DNA of 5,096 nt from Chitinophagales bacterium (GTDB lineage: Bacteria > Bacteroidota > Bacteroidia > Chitinophagales > UBA10324), in NCBI GenBank assembly GCA_026786335.1, contig JAJAYG010000146.1, positions 1-5,096 on the forward strand, given 5' to 3'. The notes under the pieces are model-generated. The model was not told the origin of the DNA and searched no databases. It saw nothing but the letters and a program-made list of their open reading frames with translations. Each line of letters opens with the position of its first letter. The stretch's first letter is position 1. Shown here piece after piece: positions 1 through 4,061 of this stretch. The translations under genes were made by a program, and so were the position numbers.

Positions 1-107
1 GAATATTGGGTTCGTGGTACGGAAGTAAAAAATTACAGCATGACACTTTGAAAAAGTTTTTGGCAGTAGTGATGCTGATTGCAGTGATAAAATTATTTAC
101 TTCATAA
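1..107 (+). CDS. TauE/SafE-family membrane transporter, C-terminal fragment
   Basis: Only the last 34 residues lie in the window; the reading frame starts at base 3 and ends at TAA 105-107. The visible sequence has a Gly-rich stretch (ILGSWYGSKK), a short polar loop (LQHDTLKK) and a final hydrophobic helix (FLAVVMLIAVIKLFTS). This matches the usual ending of TauE/SafE (DUF81) permeases: a small-residue helix, a loop ending in basic residues, then a last transmembrane helix of the form LxxVLLIAxIKL directly before the stop. Family members are inner-membrane proteins proposed to export sulfite, sulfoacetate or other small organic anions; the substrate cannot be told from this piece. It is co-directional with mobA but separated by a palindromic repeat, so co-transcription is uncertain. 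The family call rests on a short tail and another polytopic membrane protein is possible. Confidence 0.55.
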   Translation, partial: ILGSWYGSKKLQHDTLKKFLAVVMLIAVIKLFTS

Positions 108-112
108 AAAGA

Positions 113-182
113 GTTCCCGCAGATTACCCAGATTTACACGGAGAAAACAAATCTGCGATCATCTGCGAAATCTGCGCGGAAC
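113..182. repeat. Palindromic intergenic repeat built of CGCAGATT-like units
   Basis: The left end reads GTTCCCGCAGATTACCCAGA and the right end, read on the other strand, GTTCCGCGCAGATTTCGCAG, giving an imperfect inverted repeat of roughly 30 bp per arm. Within it, CGCAGAT / ATCTGCG words recur about every 10-12 bases (119-126, around 151-157, 162-168 and 170-176). I recognise this type of element as a dispersed intergenic repeat seen in many environmental bacterial genomes. It contains no ORF. It could fold as RNA and separate the transporter transcript from mobA, but there is no clear T-run for termination. Confidence 0.6.
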
Positions 183-207
183 AATTTTTTAAGTACTATT
201 ACTTAGC

Positions 208-780
208 ATGAAAAAATATGAAAACATTTCAGCCATCATACTCGCCGGCGGCAAAAGTTCGCGCATGGGAAGTGATAAAGGATTAATTGAATTTCATGGC
301 AAAAAAATGATTGAACATTTACTTGACCTGTTGCAACCGCTTTTCGAAAATGTTTTCATCATCAGCAACAATGAAGCATACAAAAACTTTCATGTTCCTG
401 TTTTCGAAGACGTTCATAAAAATTTCGGACCCATTGGTGGTTTGCACTCAGGACTTACCCATTCTTCAACCCATCAAAATCTTTTTGTTGCATGCGATCT
501 TCCTTTCATTAATCAAGAACTCATTGAATTTATTCTGGAAAAGCAAAATGAATTTGATGCTGTAATTCCTTACCACCAAAACCTTCCCGAGCCATTGTGT
601 GCGCTGTACAGTAAAGATTGCCTGCTAGTTTTTGAAGAAATGATTGAAGCACAACAATTCAAAATTCAGGATTCATTTGATCGGTTAAAAATTTGCAAAC
701 TGGACGTGTCTGAAAAGTTTTTTGAAAGCAAAAACCCGTTTGCAAATATGAATACGACAGAAGATTTAATGAATTCATAA
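208..780 (+). CDS. mobA: Molybdenum cofactor guanylyltransferase MobA
   Basis: This cytoplasmic nucleotidyltransferase would transfer GMP from GTP to molybdenum-molybdopterin, giving the MGD/bis-MGD cofactor used by DMSO-reductase-family enzymes such as formate dehydrogenase. The 190-residue protein has the family's usual length. The N-terminal signature LAGGKSSRMGSDKG (residues 12-25) is the nucleotide-binding loop. GPIGGL (74-79) is the second conserved glycine motif, and ACDLPF (95-100) carries the metal-binding Asp97. PEPLCALYS (127-135) and NPFANMNTTEDL (176-187) match the C-terminal family pattern (F-N-x-NTPEDL). The start at 208 places the GTP loop at the expected distance from the N-terminus; no Shine-Dalgarno is visible, as is usual in Bacteroidota. 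It is the first gene of the Moco cluster, with the antitoxin gene 49 bp downstream and moaE about 600 bp downstream. Confidence 0.95.
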   Translation: MKKYENISAIILAGGKSSRMGSDKGLIEFHGKKMIEHLLDLLQPLFENVFIISNNEAYKNFHVPVFEDVHKNFGPIGGLHSGLTHSSTHQNLFVACDLPFINQELIEFILEKQNEFDAVIPYHQNLPEPLCALYSKDCLLVFEEMIEAQQFKIQDSFDRLKICKLDVSEKFFESKNPFANMNTTEDLMNS

Positions 781-799
781 AACACGCTAAGAATCTCCT

Positions 800-807
800 T
801 AAATTTG
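800..807 (+). promoter_or_regulatory. Possible Bacteroidota-type -7 promoter element for the TA genes
   Basis: TAAATTTG matches the TAnnTTTG -7 consensus of the Bacteroidota primary sigma factor exactly. A start site about 7 bases downstream would leave a leader of about 15 bases before the antitoxin ATG at 830. No clear TTTG -33 element sits at the expected distance upstream; the closest is TTCA at 774-777, which is poor. A six-base degenerate match in AT-rich DNA can occur by chance, so this is tentative. Confidence 0.3.
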
Positions 808-829
808 CAATAGAAACTTTTAAAATCAA

Positions 830-1039
830 ATGAAAACAATTATTGTAAACGTGCCTGATAAAGACGAAACCTTATTCAGTTCATTGGTTAAGAAATTAGG
901 GTTTAAATCCCGCACTGTGAAAGAAAAAGAGCAGGAAGAAATTGCTTTGGCTAAATGGATTACTGATGGAATGAAGAGTGAAGATGTTTCAGAGGCAACT
1001 GTATTTTCTACAATGAGAAAACATGGAGTTAAGATTTAA
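830..1039 (+). CDS. Small antitoxin-like protein of a RelE/ParE-type TA pair
   Basis: This is a 69-residue protein with no recognisable catalytic motif. The N-terminus (MKTIIVNVPDKDETLFSSLV) could form a beta strand followed by a helix. The middle (KSRTVKEKEQEEIALAKWI, 27-45) is highly charged and helical, and the C-terminus (DVSEATVFSTMRKHGVKI) looks like a second helix. It resembles the short proteins that Bacteroidota encode directly upstream of RelE/ParE-type toxins, and here a degraded toxin of that kind overlaps its last 17 bases. The antitoxin role is inferred from size, charge, style and neighbour; it would bind and neutralise the toxin and may autoregulate. The gene itself is intact. 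It sits between mobA and moaE, whose functions are unrelated to it, which suggests insertion into the Moco cluster. Confidence 0.65.
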   Translation: MKTIIVNVPDKDETLFSSLVKKLGFKSRTVKEKEQEEIALAKWITDGMKSEDVSEATVFSTMRKHGVKI

Positions 1040-1297
1040 AGGGGCATTCAATCATGACATTGATATCTCAAATCGAAAGCTCCTTGATGAAATAAAGAAT
1101 TCTATTATCAATGTAAAAAGTGCAACTTCAATTTCCAAAATTCGAAATCTTAAAAAAGTTAAGGAAATACGAAACCCTGTACCGAATAAGTGTTGCAAAA
1201 GAATAAAGAATATAGAATCGGAGTGGTTATGCGCAGAGAAATTGTTTGGTTTGTTTGCTTTGGCCATAGAAGTTCTTTCTACAAAACTTTTCCATAA
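1023..1297 (+). pseudogene. Frameshifted RelE/ParE-family toxin
   Basis: The pieces of one toxin lie in three successive frames. The N-terminal piece starts MELRFKGAFNHDIDISN at 1023 and runs to LKK near 1157. The middle piece is LRKYETLYRISVAKE (frame of 1159-1203). The C-terminal piece is EYRIGVVMRREIVWFVCFGH, continuing RSSFYKTFP to TAA 1295-1297. The last part has the YRIGxxx...WFVxFGHR...YKxFP ending typical of RelE/ParE/HigB-like mRNA-interferase folds. Two lesions explain the breaks. One is an extra A in the A6 run at 1152-1157; five As restore LKKLRKY. The other is a tandem copy of AAAGAAT (1198-1204 and 1205-1211); one copy restores VAKEYRI. Removing these 8 bases gives an open frame of 88 residues. 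Read as it stands, the first frame runs on to 1370 as a 115-residue product without the conserved C-terminus. The start overlaps the antitoxin stop by 17 bp, typical of a coupled TA pair. Assembly error could explain the A-run but hardly the 7-bp duplication. Confidence 0.8.
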
Positions 1298-1387
1298 GCA
1301 CTTATCTATGTTCTTCGAAAAACGTTTTCAGAAAATAATTTCCTCATTCTCAACTCTATTCCAAAAATAATTCAACAACCTCTCTAA

Positions 1388-1834
1388 ATGCCATCCAACA
1401 AAAAACAAGTTTTCTTCACAGGAGAAATCCTCCCCGAAAAAATTGCAGTTAGCATTGCCAAACACAGCAGCAAAAAAGATATTGGCGCCCACAGTATTTT
1501 TCTTGGTCAGGTGCGTGATGATTTAATTGATGGTAAAAAAGTAGTTGCGATTGAATATTCCTGCTATGAAGAAATGGCAAATGAAATTCTGTATCAGATT
1601 CGTGAAGCAACATTTTCTAAATTCGAATTGAGTTGCATGCACATCTACCACAGTTTGGGCAGAGTTGATTCAGGAAAAATTTCACTCTTTGTTTTCACTT
1701 CTTCAAAACACAGAAAGATGGCGATTGATGCGTGTACATTTGTGGTGGAAGAAATAAAATCTAAAGCACCGATCTGGGGCAAAGAAATTTTTGAAGATGA
1801 AACTTATGTTTGGAAGCAAAATCAAAATGCATGA
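1388..1834 (+). CDS. moaE: Molybdopterin synthase catalytic subunit MoaE
   Basis: MoaE is the large subunit of molybdopterin synthase. With the thiocarboxylated sulfur carrier MoaD it puts the two dithiolene sulfurs into cyclic pyranopterin monophosphate in the cytoplasm. The 148-residue protein has the family's normal length. Visible motifs are [12 protein letters not shown] (33-44), matching the GAxxxFxGxVR block; the [11 protein letters not shown] region (87-97); [12 protein letters not shown] (105-116), the HR-x-A block; and [13 protein letters not shown] (121-133), the active-site segment. Lys124 aligns with E. coli Lys119. The position of E. coli Lys126 is Gly131 here, with a lysine one residue later (Lys132). 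The start at 1388 is the first ATG upstream of the conserved region. The stop overlaps the start of the next gene in ATGA, suggesting translational coupling. moaD is not in the window. Confidence 0.93.
   Translation: MPSNKKQVFFTGEILPEKIAVSIAKHSSKKDIGAHSIFLGQVRDDLIDGKKVVAIEYSCYEEMANEILYQIREATFSKFELSCMHIYHSLGRVDSGKISLFVFTSSKHRKMAIDACTFVVEEIKSKAPIWGKEIFEDETYVWKQNQNA
1831..1834 (+). other. ATGA stop-start overlap coupling moaE to moaCB
   Basis: The TGA of moaE (1832-1834) overlaps an ATG at 1831-1833 that begins MIDITNKI, the exact place where MoaC homology starts (compare MVDVS in E. coli MoaC). An in-frame ATG at 1810 would add only seven residues with no MoaC character and would lie inside moaE, so 1831 is preferred. 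The arrangement implies one mRNA and re-initiation or coupled translation. Confidence 0.8.
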
Positions 1835-2745
1835 TTGATATTACCAACAAAATAAAAACACACCGCATGGCAATTGCGCAAGCGATTGTGAAAGTGAGTT
1901 TGCAGGCAACCATTGATGCAGTGCGCAATAAAACTGTTCCAAAAGGTGATGTGCTTGAAGCGAGCCGCGTTGCAGGTTTATTCGGCATCAAGCGCACAAG
2001 TGATTTAATTCCCGACTGCCTTCCGCTGCCGATTGAGTTTGCTGCAGTGCGCCACAACATTGAAGGATTAGAGATAAAAATTGAAGTGGAGGTAGCAACC
2101 ATTTACAAAACCGGTGTTGAAGTAGAAGCCATGCATGGTGCATCAATTGTTGCACTTACCATTTATGATATGCTCAAGCCAATTGATAAAGGCATTGAAA
2201 TCTCTTCCATCAAACTACTAAAAAAGAAAGGCGGTAAATCACAGTTCGCCAATAAACTCACAGAACAAATTACTGCAGCAGTGATCGTTTGCTCTGATAG
2301 CATTTCAGCAGGGAAAAAACAGGATTTCGCTGGCAAAGCCATCATCAGCAAATTAGAAAAATATCCAATCAACATTTCCGATTATTCCGTCATTCCTGAC
2401 GAAATAAAAATCATTCAGCAAAAAGTGCAAACACTTTTTGAAAATAAAATTGATCTCATTATTCTCACGGGTGGCACAGGTTTATCGCCGCGAGATGTAA
2501 CACCCGAAGCCATTCGCCCTATGCTTGATCGTGAGATTCCCGGCATTGCAGAGGCAGCGAGAAATTACGGACAGGAACACATGCCATACTCTATGCTTTC
2601 AAGAAGCATTGCAGGATTAAAAGGCAACACACTCATTGTTGCTTTGCCCGGTTCTACCCGCGGCGCGCAAGAAAGCATGGATGCATTATTTCCCTACCTC
2701 CTTCACGTATTTCATGTTGCCCGCGGCATGCAACATGAAGATTAG
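1831..2745 (+). CDS. moaCB: Bifunctional MoaC-MoaB/MogA molybdopterin biosynthesis fusion
   Basis: This is a 304-residue fusion of two Moco enzymes. Residues 1-139 form MoaC (cyclic pyranopterin monophosphate synthase), with [12 protein letters not shown] (38-49), [10 protein letters not shown] (54-63), [13 protein letters not shown] (93-105) and IYDMLK (111-116). Aligned to E. coli, Lys38, Glu97, Glu99, Asp113 and Lys116 match Lys51, Glu112, Glu114, Asp128 and Lys131, but Leu64 replaces the His77 of the usual CHPL motif. Residues 147-304 form a MoaB/MogA domain that would adenylylate molybdopterin before molybdenum insertion. It has [11 protein letters not shown] (151-161), VIPDE (187-191, Asp190), [15 protein letters not shown] (212-226, Asp222), DREIPG (233-238) and [10 protein letters not shown] (272-281). 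The linker ([13 protein letters not shown], 134-146) is short. MoaC-MoaB fusions are known in Bacteroidota. The gene is translationally coupled to moaE. No frame damage is seen. Confidence 0.93.
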   Translation: MIDITNKIKTHRMAIAQAIVKVSLQATIDAVRNKTVPKGDVLEASRVAGLFGIKRTSDLIPDCLPLPIEFAAVRHNIEGLEIKIEVEVATIYKTGVEVEAMHGASIVALTIYDMLKPIDKGIEISSIKLLKKKGGKSQFANKLTEQITAAVIVCSDSISAGKKQDFAGKAIISKLEKYPINISDYSVIPDEIKIIQQKVQTLFENKIDLIILTGGTGLSPRDVTPEAIRPMLDREIPGIAEAARNYGQEHMPYSMLSRSIAGLKGNTLIVALPGSTRGAQESMDALFPYLLHVFHVARGMQHED

Positions 2746-2782
2746 GGAGTGTGCAATAATTTTAAAAATTTTTATCACTCCC
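2745..2782 (+). repeat. Inverted repeat at the end of moaCB, possible weak terminator
   Basis: GGGAGTG (2745-2751) and CACTCCC (2776-2782) are perfect 7-base complementary arms around a very AT-rich 24-base loop that can itself pair (ATTTT / AAAAT). The first G is the last base of the moaCB stop codon, so the structure would form right behind the operon's last codon. There is no T-run after the right arm, so intrinsic termination is doubtful; it may protect the mRNA 3' end or be incidental. Confidence 0.35.
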
Positions 2783-2814
2783 GAAAAATAAAACTGTCTT
2801 ACGTAATCATGCGA

Positions 2815-2863
2815 CAGCCATCCCTCTCCTTCGGAAAGGGACCGACGGTGAGGCCTCAAAAAA
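2815..2863. repeat. Dispersed hairpin repeat (CCCTCTCC-type) upstream of fdhD
   Basis: The segment 2821-2841 folds on itself: TCCCTCTCC (2821-2829) pairs with GGAAAGGGA (2833-2841) with one C-A mismatch around a three-base loop. It is followed by a perfect 10-bp palindrome TGAGGCCTCA (2849-2858) and an A-run. I recognise CCCTCTCC...GGAGAGGG...GGTGAGGC as a dispersed intergenic repeat whose false translation (SLSEGEGW on the opposite strand here) is often mis-annotated as a protein. The base composition is clearly more GC-rich than its surroundings. The rest of the 184-bp moaCB-fdhD gap shows no gene. Confidence 0.55.
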
Positions 2864-2929
2864 GATTTTCGGCAGATATTTGTAACTTGCAATGCTTACA
2901 ATTACAACCTGATCAAGTAATCAACTTCA

Positions 2930-3730
2930 ATGGCAATTCTAACCTACATAGGAATCAAGTACGCTGCCGGTAATTTCACCGGTGTTGATGATGTGCTTAC
3001 TGTGGAAGAATTACTCAGTATTGCCATCAATGGAAAACCTTACACCATCACCATGCGTACACCCGGAAGTGATGATGAACTTGTGAGAGGTTTGCTTTTT
3101 ACAGAGGGCGTTTACACCGACAGAAATGAAAATCCGCTGATACAGATTATTGCAAAAGATATTCTTGGCTACACCACTGCAGTAAATGTTTTGGTTGATG
3201 AAAATAAAATTATGAAAGATTTTGCAGGGAAAAGAAATGTGATCTCAGTTTCCTCTTGTGGCATCTGCGGCAAAACTGAACTCGATGATTTATCAGCAGC
3301 TAAATCTTTGGATAAAGAAAAAAAACTAAGCCCTGAAAAAGTTGAAGGAATGTTTAATCAAATGAGTGAACGCCAAAAAACTTTTCAGCAATCTGGTGGA
3401 TCACATGCATCTGCCGCATTTACAACAGAAGGAGAAATGCTGGCAATGGAAGAAGATATTGGAAGGCACAACGCCGTTGATAAAGTGATTGGTAGTTTGC
3501 TTATGCAATCAACACTAAGCAAAGCAAGTTGCATTCTTGTAAGCGGCAGAGTGAGTTATGAAATCGTAAGCAAAGCATATTGCGCAGGTATTCCTTTTCT
3601 TGCAGCAGTTTCGGCGCCTTCATCATTGGCCGTTGACTACTCAAAGGAATTAGGAATTACGTTGATGGCATTTTGCAGAAACGGAAAACTTACTGTGTAC
3701 TCGAATAATTCGCAGGTGATTTTAAATTGA
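2930..3730 (+). CDS. fdhD: Formate dehydrogenase sulfurtransferase FdhD
   Basis: FdhD takes persulfide sulfur from a cysteine desulfurase (IscS in E. coli) and passes it to the bis-MGD cofactor, adding the terminal sulfido ligand that formate dehydrogenases need for activity. The 266-residue protein fits the family's usual length. Motifs in order are INGKPYTITMRTPGSDDELV (33-52); LLFTEGV (55-61); CGICGK (110-115) with the redox/sulfur-carrying pair Cys110 and Cys113; SGGSHASAAF (155-164); MEEDIGRHNAVDKVIG (173-188); SGRVSYEIVSKA (205-216); and SAPSSLAVD (228-236). The start at 2930 gives a short N-terminus before the DVLTVEE segment; the DNA upstream is repeat, not coding. It is a dedicated formate dehydrogenase factor and links the Moco genes to the oxidoreductase subunit that follows. 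The last 13 bases, including the stop, belong to a duplicated unit that recurs 161 bp downstream. Confidence 0.95.
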   Translation: MAILTYIGIKYAAGNFTGVDDVLTVEELLSIAINGKPYTITMRTPGSDDELVRGLLFTEGVYTDRNENPLIQIIAKDILGYTTAVNVLVDENKIMKDFAGKRNVISVSSCGICGKTELDDLSAAKSLDKEKKLSPEKVEGMFNQMSERQKTFQQSGGSHASAAFTTEGEMLAMEEDIGRHNAVDKVIGSLLMQSTLSKASCILVSGRVSYEIVSKAYCAGIPFLAAVSAPSSLAVDYSKELGITLMAFCRNGKLTVYSNNSQVILN

Positions 3731-3839
3731 AATGAAATGAAAATTTTAATTCTTTACGATGATAGTTTTTAAATACTCAACTTCCTTGTCACACTGAGTT
3801 TATCGAAGTGTTAAAAAATGCTTCGATAAATTCAGCATG
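3718..3839 (+). repeat. Tandem duplicated unit, copy 1 (contains fdhD 3' end and a palindrome)
   Basis: This 122-bp unit recurs at 3879-3998. Three blocks align in the same order: 3718-3748 with 3879-3909 (29 of 31 identical), 3777-3812 with 3936-3971 (35 of 36) and 3820-3839 with 3979-3998 (19 of 20). The middle (3749-3776) has diverged. The right half is a palindrome: TCACACTGAGTTTATCGAAG (3789-3808) pairs with the segment 3821-3840 at 17 of 20 positions around a 12-base loop. The left block begins inside the last codons of fdhD. Such TTCGATAAACTCAGC palindromes are common dispersed intergenic repeats and could act as RNA hairpins at a transcript end. Confidence 0.75.
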
Positions 3840-3878
3840 ATAAAATAGAAAGTGATATTTAGTATGAGGAATAAAGAT

Positions 3879-3998
3879 GATTTTAAATTGGAAGGAAATG
3901 AAAATTTTAGAATTGAACGTTCAATTTTTTTTATATCAACTTCGTTGTCACACTGAGTTTATCGAAGTGTTTATTAGTGCTTCGATAAACTCAGCATG
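3879..3998 (+). repeat. Tandem duplicated unit, copy 2 (palindromic)
   Basis: This is the second copy of the unit, 120 bp long, separated from copy 1 by about 39 bp with no recognisable content. Its palindrome pairs 3948-3967 with 3980-3999 (17 of 20, with a perfect 15-bp inner stem CTGAGTTTATCGAAG) around a 12-base loop. The base matching the fdhD stop is changed (TTGG instead of TTGA), so the copy is not a functional gene end. Its middle section differs from copy 1 and holds a perfect palindrome followed by eight Ts (3911-3932). Together with copy 1 it fills most of the 331-bp gap between fdhD and the next gene; I see no gene there. Confidence 0.75.
3911..3932 (+). terminator. Perfect 16-bp palindrome plus T-run: weak terminator or operator
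   Basis: AATTGAACGTTCAATT (3911-3926) is a perfect palindrome and runs into eight consecutive Ts (3925-3932). As RNA it gives a 6-bp AT-rich stem with an ACGU loop followed by a U-tract, the layout of an intrinsic terminator but a weak one with only one G-C pair in the stem. The TTGAACGTTCAA core also resembles operators of TetR-like repressors, so it could instead be a protein-binding site in the upstream region of the oxidoreductase gene. It is absent from the equivalent place in copy 1 of the duplication. Confidence 0.4.
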
Positions 3999-4061
3999 CA
4001 AAAGCAAGAGTAAATTATAATACAAATTGAATTCAAAATTGAGATCGAAAAAAAATATTGC

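Noticed and set aside
1152..1211. Programmed frameshifting or transcriptional slippage at the A6 run rescuing the toxin
   Set aside because: Slippage at the A-run could fix the first break only; the 7-bp duplication with its in-frame TAA at 1204-1206 remains.
1023..1370. A 115-residue open frame starting at the toxin ATG
   Set aside because: Only the first 45 or so residues are toxin-like; the rest is out-of-frame readthrough after the extra A, and the conserved C-terminus lies in another frame.
1810..1830. Upstream in-frame ATG for moaCB adding MEAKSKC
   Set aside because: The extra residues lie inside moaE and match nothing in MoaC; the ATGA-overlapping start fits the family N-terminus.
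2875..2882. GATATTTG as a -7 promoter element for fdhD
   Set aside because: It differs from TAnnTTTG at the first base and has no TTTG-like -33 partner; too weak to list as a feature.
2686..2892. Minus-strand ORF with the string SLSEGEGW
   Set aside because: This string is the known false translation of the CCCTCTCC-type intergenic repeat; no protein family is recognisable.
3718..3999. CRISPR-like array from repeated units
   Set aside because: Only two units, about 120 bp long and each internally palindromic, with no short regular spacers and no cas genes.
3877..4020. A 47-codon + strand ORF (MILNWKEMKILELN...) in the fdhD downstream gap
   Set aside because: Most of it is translated palindromic repeat (HTEFIEV is a usual artefact), and it is formed by the duplicated non-coding unit.
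4016..4021. TATAAT upstream of the oxidoreductase gene
   Set aside because: There is no -35 box at suitable spacing, the DNA is AT-rich, and the primary sigma factor of Bacteroidota does not use this consensus.
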